Positions 23,646 to 32,104 of a stretch of DNA of 64,000 nt are shown in pieces; position 1 is the first letter of the stretch; each line of letters starts with the position of its first letter. The notes below the pieces were generated by a model. The model was not told the DNA's origin, made no database searches, and saw only the letters and a list, made by a program, of their open reading frames with translations. Where the stretch lies: NCBI RefSeq assembly GCF_029892565.1, contig NZ_JARXVH010000002.1, forward strand, positions 598,501 to 662,500. The letters are read 5' to 3'. The DNA comes from Streptomyces pseudovenezuelae. Its GTDB lineage: Bacteria; Actinomycetota; Actinomycetes; Streptomycetales; Streptomycetaceae. The position numbers and the translations under genes are program-made.

Positions 23646-26503
23646 CCGACGCCCGTTCCCTGGTCGACCTGCTGGCCCGGACCGCTCCGGGCCTGGAGGT
23701 CGACACGGGGGAGGGGCGGCGCGCGCAGTACGCGTACGACGCGTCCAACTACCGGGTGCCGCCCCTCGCCGTCGCCTTCCCACGCTCCGTCGAGGATGTG
23801 GCAGCGCTCGTACGGGCCTGCCGTGACCTGAGCATCCCGCTCACCGCGCGCGGGGCGGGCACCAGCATGGCCGGCAACGCGATCGGCCCCGGCGTGGTCC
23901 TCGACTTCTCCCGCCACCTCAACAAAGTCATCGCTGTCGACCCCGACACCCGCACCGCCGTCGTCGAACCCGGCGTGGTCCTCGACGACCTCCAGCGCGC
24001 GGCCGCACCGCATGGCCTGTTCTTCGGCCCCGACCCGTCGTCCCACAGCCGCTGCACCCTCGGCGGCATGATCGGGAACGACGCGTGCGGCAACCATTCG
24101 GTGCGCTACGGGCGGACGGTCGAGCATGTCGAGGAGCTGGAGATCGTGACGGCCACGGGGGTGCGTGCGGTGGCCGGTGTCGGGGGACTGCGCGCCGTCG
24201 AGAGCGAGAACGCGGCCGAAATCGCCACCTTGGACGCCGAGTTGACCCGGCTCGTCGACGACAACCTCGCCGCCCTCCGTACCGAACTCGGTCGCATCCC
24301 CCGCCAGGTCTCCGGCTATCAGCTCCACCACCTCCTCCCGGAGCACGGCCGACACACCGCCCGCGCCCTGGTCGGCACCGAGGGCACCTGCGCGGTCGTC
24401 ACCCGCGCGACCGTACGACTGCACCCCAAGCCGGCGGCCACCACGCTGCTCGCGCTCGGCTATCGGGACGTCGTGGACGCCGCCCTGGACGTCCCGGCGA
24501 TCCTGCGCCACCGGCCCACCGCGGTCGAGGGCATGGACGAGGCCATCGTCGCGACCCTGCGCCACCGACGCGGCCCGGGGGCCGTCACCGGTCTGCCCGA
24601 GGGCGCCGCCTGGCTGTACGTCGAACTCGACGGCACCGACCAGACCAACGCTGACGCACGAGCCGCAGACGTCCTCACCGAACTCCGCGCCGGGGAGCGG
24701 ATGGTGGCGGGCCGCGTCATCGACGACCCCGCCGAACGCCGTTCCCTGTGGCGCGTACGCGAGGACGGCGCCGGACTCGCCGCCCGCCTCGTCGACGGCG
24801 GCACGTCCTGGCCGGGCTGGGAGGACGCGGCCGTCGATCCGCACCAACTCGCCGACTACCTGCGGGACTTCCGTACCCTCCTCGCCAAGCACGACTTCAC
24901 CGGCGTGCTGTACGGACACTTCGGCGCGGGCTGCGTCCACGTCCGCATCGACTTCGCCCCCGCGACGCCGGAGGGGGCAGCGGCCATGCGCGCCTTCTTG
25001 GAGGAAGCCGCCGCGCTGGTCGTCTCGCACGGCGGCACCCTGTCCGGCGAACACGGTGACGGCCGCGCCCGCAGCGAACTCCTCGCCACCATGTACAGCC
25101 CGCGCATGCGAGCCGCGTTCGCCTCCTACAAGCGGTTGTACGACCCCGACGGCGTCCTCAATCCGGGAGTGATCGTCGATCCGGCGGGCGTCGACGCCGG
25201 CCTCGCGCTGTATGCAATCAACTCCCGTGCGCCGGAGGGTGGTTTCACCTTCCCCGACGACCCGGGCGGCCTCGCCGAAGCGGCGAGCCGCTGCATCGGC
25301 GTGGGGCGTTGCCGCAGCGACTCGGGCGGAGCCATGTGCCCGAGCTACCGCGCCACCCACGACGAGCGCGACTCCACGCGGGGCCGCGCCCGGCTGTTGC
25401 AGGAGATGCTGCGCGACGGCCCCGGCACCGTCATCACCGGCGGCAGCCGCTCGACGGAGGTACGGGATGCCCTCGACCTGTGCCTTTCCTGCAAGGCCTG
25501 TGCCGCCGACTGCCCGGTGGGAGTCGACATGGCGACGTACAAGTCGGAGTTCCTGCACCGGCATTACCGGCGTCGGCTGCGCCCGCTCAGTCACTACAGC
25601 CTGGGCTGGCTGCCCTGGTGGGCGGTGCTGGCCCGCTGGTTCGCGCGTCCCGCGAATGCTCTGCTCGGCGGACCGCTGGGCCGGCTGGTCGCACGGCTCG
25701 GCGGAGTGACCACCGAGCGCGCCCTGCCGAGCTTCGCCCCGCGCCGAGCCCTGCGCGCGCACCTGCCCCCGCCGCCGGAAACCCCGGCCGCCGTCCTGCT
25801 CGTCGACTCCTTCACTCGAGCCTTCCGCCCCGACGTCGCCGGAGCCGCCGCCCGCGTCCTGGCCGACGCCGGTGTCCCCGTGACCGCGCGCGAGGGGCTG
25901 TGCTGCGGGCTCACCTGGGTCAGCACCGGCCAACTCGGCATCGCCCGGCGCGTGATGACCCGTACCGTCGAACGGCTCGACGCCGAGGGCGAGTTGCCCA
26001 TCGTCGTGCCCGAACCGAGCTGCGCAGCCGCCCTCCGCCACGACGCACCCGCCCTCCTCGGCACGGACACCGCCCGCCGGGTCGCCGCCCGCATCCGCAC
26101 CTTCTCCGGCGCGCTGACCGAACTCGCCGACCCCGACTGGAAACCCGTGGCCGTCCCCGACCGCGTGACGCTCCAGACGCACTGCCACGAGTACGCCGTC
26201 TTCGGCGAGACCACACAGAGCACGCTGCTGCGCCGCCTCGGCGTCGGACAGGTCGACGAGGCGAACGGCTGCTGCGGCCTGGCCGGCAACTTCGGCTTCG
26301 AGGCGGAGCACTACGACACCTCGATGGCTGTCGGTGCCCTCTCCCTGGCCCCGAAGCTCGCCGCACTCGACACGACCGCCACTGTCCTTGCAGACGGCTT
26401 CAGTTGCCGCACTCAGGCGGCCCATCTGACCGGCCCCGACGGCCCGCAGGTCCGGCACCTGGCCCAACTGCTCGACCCGAACCCGTCCGGAGGTACCCGC
26501 TGA
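23642..26503 (+). CDS. FAD-linked oxidase/Fe-S D-2-hydroxyacid dehydrogenase (YdiJ-like)
   Basis: A 953-residue fusion. Residues ~35-230 are an FAD-binding type 4 (PCMH) domain ('RGAGTSMAGNAIG', 'GGMIGNDACGNHS'), ~265-525 the FAD-oxidase C domain ('HGGTLSGEHGDGRARSE'), then two ferredoxin-like clusters ('CIGVGRCRSD...CP' and 'CLSCKACAADCP', ~555-625), and a C-terminal pair of CCG domains ('GLCCGLTW', 'GCCGLAGNFGF'). This matches the large D-2-hydroxyglutarate/D-lactate dehydrogenases that pass electrons to quinones or a flavoprotein. It starts by ATGA overlap with the aminotransferase and ends overlapping the aldehyde dehydrogenase start. It probably oxidises a 2-hydroxyacid of the same pathway. 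Confidence 0.9.
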   Translation: MTDARSLVDLLARTAPGLEVDTGEGRRAQYAYDASNYRVPPLAVAFPRSVEDVAALVRACRDLSIPLTARGAGTSMAGNAIGPGVVLDFSRHLNKVIAVDPDTRTAVVEPGVVLDDLQRAAAPHGLFFGPDPSSHSRCTLGGMIGNDACGNHSVRYGRTVEHVEELEIVTATGVRAVAGVGGLRAVESENAAEIATLDAELTRLVDDNLAALRTELGRIPRQVSGYQLHHLLPEHGRHTARALVGTEGTCAVVTRATVRLHPKPAATTLLALGYRDVVDAALDVPAILRHRPTAVEGMDEAIVATLRHRRGPGAVTGLPEGAAWLYVELDGTDQTNADARAADVLTELRAGERMVAGRVIDDPAERRSLWRVREDGAGLAARLVDGGTSWPGWEDAAVDPHQLADYLRDFRTLLAKHDFTGVLYGHFGAGCVHVRIDFAPATPEGAAAMRAFLEEAAALVVSHGGTLSGEHGDGRARSELLATMYSPRMRAAFASYKRLYDPDGVLNPGVIVDPAGVDAGLALYAINSRAPEGGFTFPDDPGGLAEAASRCIGVGRCRSDSGGAMCPSYRATHDERDSTRGRARLLQEMLRDGPGTVITGGSRSTEVRDALDLCLSCKACAADCPVGVDMATYKSEFLHRHYRRRLRPLSHYSLGWLPWWAVLARWFARPANALLGGPLGRLVARLGGVTTERALPSFAPRRALRAHLPPPPETPAAVLLVDSFTRAFRPDVAGAAARVLADAGVPVTAREGLCCGLTWVSTGQLGIARRVMTRTVERLDAEGELPIVVPEPSCAAALRHDAPALLGTDTARRVAARIRTFSGALTELADPDWKPVAVPDRVTLQTHCHEYAVFGETTQSTLLRRLGVGQVDEANGCCGLAGNFGFEAEHYDTSMAVGALSLAPKLAALDTTATVLADGFSCRTQAAHLTGPDGPQVRHLAQLLDPNPSGGTR

Positions 26504-27990
26504 TGACCACCACCACGTCCACGTCTGTCGTCGAGACCGTTCCCAAGCAGCTGTTCATCGGTGGGAGTTGGCAGGACGCGGCCGACGGCGGCCACTTCGC
26601 CGTGGACGACCCGGCGAGCGGCGAGCGGCTGTGCGAGGTCGCCGATGCCTCACCGGCCGACGGGCGACGCGCCCTCGATGCGGCGGAGGCGGCGCAGGAG
26701 ACGTGGGCGGCGACCGCACCCCGCGCCCGCAGTGAAATCCTGCGCCGCGCTTACGAGATCATCCTCGAACGGCGCGAGGAACTCGCCCTGTTGATGACCC
26801 TGGAGATGGGCAAGCCCCTCGCGGAGGCGCGCGGGGAGGTCGGTTACGCGGCGGAGTTCTTCCGCTGGTTCTCCGAGGAGGCGGTACGGATCGAGGGTGG
26901 GTTCACGCGGACCCCGGACGGAGCCAACCGCGTCCTGGTCATGCGTCAGCCGGTGGGCCCCTGCCTCCTGATCACCCCGTGGAACTTCCCGCTCGCGATG
27001 GGCACCCGCAAGATCGGACCCGCGATAGCGGCGGGCTGCACCATGGTCCTCAAGCCCGCCCCGCAGACCCCGCTGTCCAGCCTGGCCCTCGCCGGGATCC
27101 TCACCGAGGCGGGACTGCCGGAGGGCGTGCTCAACGTCGTGACCACGACGGACGCCGCCGGGGTGATCGAGCCCCTGCTGCGCGGCGGGGGCGTGCGCAA
27201 GCTGTCCTTCACCGGTTCAACTCAGGTCGGACGGCTGCTCCTTGCCCAGTGCGCCGACACCGTCGTACGCACCTCCATGGAGCTGGGCGGCAACGCGCCC
27301 TTCATCGTCTTCGAGGACGCCGACCTCGATCGGGCCGTCGAGGGCGCCATGGTCGCGAAGATGCGGAACATGGGCGAGGCGTGCACCGCCGCCAACCGCT
27401 TCTTCGTGCATCGCGAGGTCGCGGACGCGTTCGCCGCGCGGCTCGCCGAGCGCATGACCGCGCTCACCGTCGGTCCGGGCACCCAACCCGGCTCGCAGGT
27501 GGGCCCGTTGATCGACGCCGCCGGACGCGCCAAGGCCGACGGCCTCGTCCAGGACGCGGTGACGCGCGGCGCCAAAGTACTGACCGGCGGCGAAGTCCCG
27601 GACGGGCCGGGCCACTTCTACCCGCCGACGGTCGTCACCGAGGTCCGCCCCGGCTCGGAACTGATGCGGGCGGAGATCTTCGGCCCGGTCGCCGCGATCC
27701 TCACCTTCGACACCGAGGACGAGGTCGTACGCGCCGCCAACGACACCGAATGGGGCCTGGTCGGCTACCTGTTCACCCGAGACATCGACCGCGCCCTGCG
27801 CGTGGGGGAGGGGCTGGAGACCGGCATGGTCGGCATCAACACCGGTCTGGTCTCCAACCCCGCCGCGCCCTTCGGCGGCGTCAAGCAGTCGGGGCTTGGC
27901 CGCGAGGGCGGACGGGTCGGCATCGACGAGTTCCTGGAGTACAAGTACCTCGCCATTCCCGTGGTCCCCGTGGCGGACGGCCGTGGCTGA
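26503..27990 (+). CDS. NAD(P)-dependent succinate-semialdehyde-type dehydrogenase
   Basis: A 495-residue aldehyde dehydrogenase. 'PWNFPLAM' and 'VLKPAPQTPLSS' form the cofactor region, 'FTGSTQVGR' the Rossmann turn, 'MELGGNAP' carries the general base Glu and 'MGEACTAANRF' the catalytic Cys near residue 293; 'EIFGPVAAI' and 'PFGGVKQSGLGREGG' follow. The latter patterns fit the GabD class. It should oxidise the semialdehyde made by the aminotransferase. ATG 26503 shares its A with the previous stop (TGATG), and GGAGG is 8-12 bases upstream. The next gene overlaps by 8 bases. Confidence 0.9.
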   Translation: MTTTTSTSVVETVPKQLFIGGSWQDAADGGHFAVDDPASGERLCEVADASPADGRRALDAAEAAQETWAATAPRARSEILRRAYEIILERREELALLMTLEMGKPLAEARGEVGYAAEFFRWFSEEAVRIEGGFTRTPDGANRVLVMRQPVGPCLLITPWNFPLAMGTRKIGPAIAAGCTMVLKPAPQTPLSSLALAGILTEAGLPEGVLNVVTTTDAAGVIEPLLRGGGVRKLSFTGSTQVGRLLLAQCADTVVRTSMELGGNAPFIVFEDADLDRAVEGAMVAKMRNMGEACTAANRFFVHREVADAFAARLAERMTALTVGPGTQPGSQVGPLIDAAGRAKADGLVQDAVTRGAKVLTGGEVPDGPGHFYPPTVVTEVRPGSELMRAEIFGPVAAILTFDTEDEVVRAANDTEWGLVGYLFTRDIDRALRVGEGLETGMVGINTGLVSNPAAPFGGVKQSGLGREGGRVGIDEFLEYKYLAIPVVPVADGRG

Positions 27991-28972
27991 CCGGCTTGTC
28001 GTCCTGCACCAGGGCATCCTGCCGCCGAACGCCGAGCACATCGAAGCTCTCGCGGACACGGTGTACGCCACCGAGGAGGAACTGCCGCTCCTCCTGCCGG
28101 GCGCGGACATCCTCCTGTGCTGGCACTCCATCACCCCGGCGGTCGCGGAGAGTTGGCCCGAGGACCCGACCCTGGCCCCCGCCTGGGTCCACGTGGCCGC
28201 CGCCGGAGTGGACTCGCTGCTCTTCCCGGCGCTGGTCGACAACGCCGACGTGGTGCTGACCAACTCGCGGGGCGTCTACGACCAGGCCATCGCCGAATAC
28301 GTACTCGGCCTGATCCTCGCCCTGGCCAAGGACTTCCCCGGCACCTGGGAGCACCAGCGGCGCCGTGAGTGGCGGCCCCGCGACAGCGAACGCATCGGCG
28401 GCCGCACGGCACTGGTGTGGGGAACGGGGCCCATCGGCCGCGCCGTCGCACGCATGCTGCGCGCCGTCGGCATGCGGGTGTGCGGCGCCGGGCGCACCGC
28501 ACGCGCCGACGACCCGGACTTCGGGACGGTGCACGAGGGCGCGAGCCTCCGGCCTGCGCTGGCCGACGCGGACTACGTGATCCTCGCGGCCCCGCTCACC
28601 CCGGCCACCCGCTGCATGGTCGACGCCTCCATCCTCGCCGCGATGAAACCCGGAGCCCGGCTGGTCAACGTCGGCCGGGGTGGCCTCGTAGACGAAGAGC
28701 CGCTCGTCAAGCACCTCGCGGACGGCCGCCTGGCCGGAGCGGCCCTGGACGTCTTCGCTCAGGAACCGCTGCCCGCCGCGTCACCGCTGTGGGACATGCC
28801 CGGCGTGATCGTCTCCCCGCACACGGCGGGCGAAGTGACCGGCTGGCGCGCCGACTTGGCGGACCTGTTCCTGGAGAACCTCGGGCGCAGGGTGGAGGGG
28901 CGGCCGTTGCGGAACGTGGTGGACAAGGAGAAGGGGTACGTCAGGGACGGGACCGCGTTGGAGTCGTGCTGA
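27983..28972 (+). CDS. NAD-dependent D-2-hydroxyacid dehydrogenase
   Basis: A 329-residue enzyme of the phosphoglycerate/glyoxylate reductase type. The nucleotide-binding motif is 'VWGTGPIGRAVARML' near residue 150. Catalytic Arg ('NVGRGGLVDEE', ~235), Glu ('AQEPLP', ~260) and His ('SPHTAGE', ~280) are present. It could reduce a 2-oxoacid to a D-2-hydroxyacid, the counterpart of the FAD/Fe-S dehydrogenase upstream. GTG 27983 overlaps the previous gene by 8 bases; it is the last gene of the plus-strand operon. Confidence 0.85.
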   Translation: MADRLVVLHQGILPPNAEHIEALADTVYATEEELPLLLPGADILLCWHSITPAVAESWPEDPTLAPAWVHVAAAGVDSLLFPALVDNADVVLTNSRGVYDQAIAEYVLGLILALAKDFPGTWEHQRRREWRPRDSERIGGRTALVWGTGPIGRAVARMLRAVGMRVCGAGRTARADDPDFGTVHEGASLRPALADADYVILAAPLTPATRCMVDASILAAMKPGARLVNVGRGGLVDEEPLVKHLADGRLAGAALDVFAQEPLPAASPLWDMPGVIVSPHTAGEVTGWRADLADLFLENLGRRVEGRPLRNVVDKEKGYVRDGTALESC

Positions 28973-29045
28973 GTCAGGCTGCCGGCGATTTGCACCCGGG
29001 TTCACAACGGACGGGAGCGTCGATCACGTCCGTCGTCCGCCGTCC

Positions 29046-29945
29046 CTACACCTGGTCCCCTGAGGCCCCGATGCCGTGGGCGAACGCCGTCGTCCAGGCT
29101 TCCACGGCCCGGCGTCTCGCCCGCATCGTGGGGCGAGGACGTCGAACATGTGCGGTACGCCGGGCACGAGGTGGAGTTCGACGGAGTTTCCGGCCGCGCT
29201 CAGCCGGGAGGCGAACTCCAGGGCTTCGTCCCGGGCCGGATCGACGGCGCTGACCATGATGTAAGTCGGCGGCAGATCCCGCAGGTCCTTCGCGCGGGCC
29301 GGTACGGCATAACCGGCTTCCGGATCGTTCTCCTGGAGGTAGAGCTCCCAACCGGCCGCCGCGCCCTGGCGGTTGAAGAGCTTGGGGTCGGTGACGGCTC
29401 GGGCCGAATCGGTCTCCAGGCGGTCGTCGAGGACCGGGTATCCGAGGTACAGGTACCTGATCTGCGGCCCCTTTCGGGCACGGGCGGCGAGAGCCACAGC
29501 CGCCGCGAGGGCGGCACCGGGCGGAGTGCCCGCCAAGTGCCACGCGTGATGTGTCGAAACCGAGGTCCTCCGCCTCGTCGACCACCCAGCGCAGGGCGGC
29601 GTAGCAGTCGTCGAACGCGGCGGGGTACGGATTCTCCGGGGCGAGCCGGTAGTCCGGGGCGACGATGGCGATACCCAGCTCCGCGGTCAGCCGTCGGCAC
29701 GTGGCGTCCTCGGCGTTGGGGCCGCCGATCACGAACCCGCCTCCGTGGATCCAGACCGCCACCGGCAGGGGAGCGGCGCTCGTGGTCGCGGGGGTGTAGA
29801 GCCGCAGCCCCAGGGTGTGCCCGTCCACCGGAATCGAGCGGTCCTCGACGTTCACCTCGTCGTCCGACTTGCCGTCGCCGCTGGCCGCGCTGAGGGCGGT
29901 GCGGGCCCCCTGTATGTCGGCGAAGACGTTCGTTTCCGGCGCCAT
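29046..29945 (-). pseudogene. frameshifted alpha/beta hydrolase (HSL/esterase family)
   Basis: Homology to hormone-sensitive-lipase-type esterases spans three segments in two frames. The N-terminal part has 'WIHGGGF' and 'DYRLAPENPYP' and ends at 'GGHSA'. Immediately after the nucleophile serine the frame is lost near 29520: relative to the expected GCCGGCGGTGCC, two G residues are missing. The rest ('LGYPVLDD', Asp in 'SAVDPARDEAL', His in 'GVPHMFD') reads in another frame until ~29140, then the original frame resumes ('RRAVEAWTTAF') to a stop at 29046. Both indels must be real for it to be dead; sequencing error is the alternative. The 5' end overlaps a plus-strand gene. Confidence 0.75.
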
Positions 29946-30522
29946 CGACGCCGCAGGACCCGAAACCCAGCGCGCGATCGCCCAGTTGGCCGCCCGGCGC
30001 GCGTGTGAGGTCGCCGGCCTCGCCGACCTCGACTGGGTCGCGTCGGCCCTGACCGCGGTGGCCCGGCAGGACCCGCTACCGCCGCCCTTGGACGACTCGG
30101 CCCGCATGTGGCAGATATTGGCCAACGATCCGCGTGTCCCGCGCCGGACGGTCGCGACGGCCGTCCCACCTCAGCGGCCGGCTTTCCGCCCGCCGGACAC
30201 CCCCGGAGTTGTGCCCGCACCACAACCACAACGGGCGCCCCGGCGTGACAGGGTGACGGGACCTCTCGCGGCCAGAGCGCACGTGGCTCAGGCCAAGCCG
30301 ACGGGACCCGCAGCGTATGCCGTACAGATCACCCTCGGTCCTCCAGACCCTGCGGCGCGGATGTCGCAACCCCACATGGCGCTCCCCGCCGTGACCGGCG
30401 CCGCCGAAGCGGATCTGCTCCAGGCCGCCCTCGACGCCGTCTTCGCGGCGGTCGCCGCCTATGGAGAGGACTACCCCACGCTTCTTGAGGAGGTGTGGTC
30501 CGTGTGCGGGGGGCGTACATAG
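29914..30522 (+). CDS. uncharacterised protein
   Basis: A 202-residue protein I do not recognise. Two helical parts ('ETQRAIAQLAARRACEVAGL' and the C-terminal 'ALDAVFAAVAAYGEDYPTLLEEVW') flank a proline-rich middle. No signal peptide or membrane segment. Codon use is typical for the window. The start is uncertain: ATG 29914 lies inside the 5' end of the opposing hydrolase pseudogene and has no clear ribosome site, so the true N-terminus may have been changed by rearrangement. Confidence 0.5.
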   Translation: MSAKTFVSGAIDAAGPETQRAIAQLAARRACEVAGLADLDWVASALTAVARQDPLPPPLDDSARMWQILANDPRVPRRTVATAVPPQRPAFRPPDTPGVVPAPQPQRAPRRDRVTGPLAARAHVAQAKPTGPAAYAVQITLGPPDPAARMSQPHMALPAVTGAAEADLLQAALDAVFAAVAAYGEDYPTLLEEVWSVCGGRT

Positions 30523-30605
30523 ACGAGGGCTCGGCACACTGTCAGGCCCGGGGCCGGACTGGACGTCACGCGGTGTTGGGCCGATGGCATCGATAGTGTG
30601 CGGCC

Positions 30606-31670
30606 ATGCGCGCGCCCGTCCCGGATCCCCCTCAGCCCCCACTCCCTGCCCTGCGCAGAGCCCGAGACCTAGGCCTAGTGGTTGGGGATGGACCCACTGG
30701 CGAGCACAACGCCCTCACGGACGTTCCCGGGATCCGCGTCGGGCACACCACGCTGATCCGTCCGTCCCGGGTACACAGCGGCGTGACCGCGATCGTGCCG
30801 GACGGAGTGGGGCCGGGCCGTCCGTTGCCGGCCGGGGTGTTCGCGGGCAACGGCTACGGGAAGCTGATCGGTGCCACGCAGATCGCCGAGCTAGGCGCGC
30901 TGGAGACGCCGGTGCTGCTCACCTCGACCTTGTCCGCGTTCCGGGTGGCGGACGCTCTGGTGGGCTGGATTCTGGAGCGGCCCGAGGGTGCGGGCGTACG
31001 GAGTGTGAATCCGGTGGTGGGGGAGTGCAACGACGGGTTGTTGTCCGACATCAGGTCGCGTCCGGTCCGTGAGGAGCATGTCCGTGCCGCGCTCGAGTCC
31101 GCGTCGGGCGGTCCGGTGGCCGAGGGGTGTGTCGGTGGGGGCACCGGACTGACGGCCCTCGGGTTCAAGGCCGGCATCGGTACGTCGTCGCGGCGCGCGC
31201 TGTTGGCGGGCCTGGACGTGATGCTCGGGGTTGTGGTGCAGGCCAACTTCGGCGGCACGTTGAGGGTACGGGGCCGTACGGTCACTCCCGCCGATGTCGG
31301 TGTCCCGGCGGGGGAGGCCGGTCCGGAGTTGGGGTCGTGCATGGTCGTGGTCGCGACCGACGCGCCGCTGGACGCACGGCAGTTGACCCGACTCGCGCGC
31401 CGCGCGGTTTACGGACTGGCCAGGGTCGGCGCCGGGTACGGCCACGGCAGCGGCGACTACGGACTCGCTCTGGGAACCCGGCCCCTGGGCACGCCCGCAG
31501 GGCCCGCCGTGGTGCCCGACGACAGGCTCGACCCGCTCTTCACCGCCGTACTCGACGCGGTGGAGGAGGCAGTGCTCAACTCGCTGCTGATGGCCACCAC
31601 GACCACGGGCCCGGACGGCCACACGCGTCACCCGTTGCCTGCGGCACCGCTCCTGGCCCTGCTCGGCTGA
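30606..31670 (+). CDS. P1/S58-family peptidase (DmpA-like aminopeptidase)
   Basis: A 354-residue member of the self-processing DmpA/BapA family, which removes N-terminal (including D- or beta-) amino acids. Family landmarks are 'ALTDVPGIRVGHTT', 'GNGYGKLIGATQI', 'VVGECNDG', 'GCVGGGTG' and the autocleavage site 'ELGSCMVVVATDAP': Gly243-Ser244, where Ser244 would become the N-terminal nucleophile of the small subunit. The downstream 'GHGSGDYGLAL' is also conserved. No signal peptide. It stands alone, with hairpins after it. Confidence 0.9.
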   Translation: MRAPVPDPPQPPLPALRRARDLGLVVGDGPTGEHNALTDVPGIRVGHTTLIRPSRVHSGVTAIVPDGVGPGRPLPAGVFAGNGYGKLIGATQIAELGALETPVLLTSTLSAFRVADALVGWILERPEGAGVRSVNPVVGECNDGLLSDIRSRPVREEHVRAALESASGGPVAEGCVGGGTGLTALGFKAGIGTSSRRALLAGLDVMLGVVVQANFGGTLRVRGRTVTPADVGVPAGEAGPELGSCMVVVATDAPLDARQLTRLARRAVYGLARVGAGYGHGSGDYGLALGTRPLGTPAGPAVVPDDRLDPLFTAVLDAVEEAVLNSLLMATTTTGPDGHTRHPLPAAPLLALLG

Positions 31671-32104
31671 ATCGTTCCGCAGTCACCTCACGCCCGGGTC
31701 CTTGCCCGCGGAGTTGCCGGTATCCCTCCCGTCGGGGCAACTGCCTATGCCTGACGGGCATGATCCCTGTCCTGCGGGGCGATTCGGGCGGAAGCGGGTT
31801 GCCCGATTCCGGTACGCACGATCAAGTGTGGTCTGCGCGGTGTGACGGAGGGCGAGACAGTCGCCCCTCATGTTCGCGTGCCGTGCCCGGCGCATCAGGG
31901 CGCGAATTCCTGGCCGCACTCCACGAGCGCAGTGACAGACCGGGCCACCAGCCCTGCCGCAACTCCCCTCACCCGGGGGCCACTTGCCCACTCCCATGGC
32001 ACAGAAACCGCGTACCAAATGACCAGCACTGGACAGGCAGCCGACGGCCTCGGCGCACCGGCGTCAGCCGGGGCCCGATCGACCTCGGGCGGCGGTACGA
32101 ACGC
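31671..32104. other. intergenic region with weak hairpins
   Basis: These 434 bases hold no convincing gene; an 88-codon frame at 31842-32108 lacks a ribosome site and recognisable content. Two short hairpins follow the peptidase gene: GTTGCC/GGCAAC (31713-31718 with 31736-31741) and TCGGGC/GCCCGA (31784-31789 with 31801-31806). They may act as weak terminators. The rest presumably carries the promoter of the EamA gene. Confidence 0.45.

Noticed and set aside
23126..26467. A 1113-codon open frame on the minus strand
   Set aside because: It lies fully antisense to the FAD/Fe-S dehydrogenase, has no recognisable domain and is the usual GC-rich mirror frame.
29046..29945. Programmed ribosomal frameshift in the esterase
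   Set aside because: No slippery heptamer or clear stimulatory structure at the junction, and two separate shifts would be needed.
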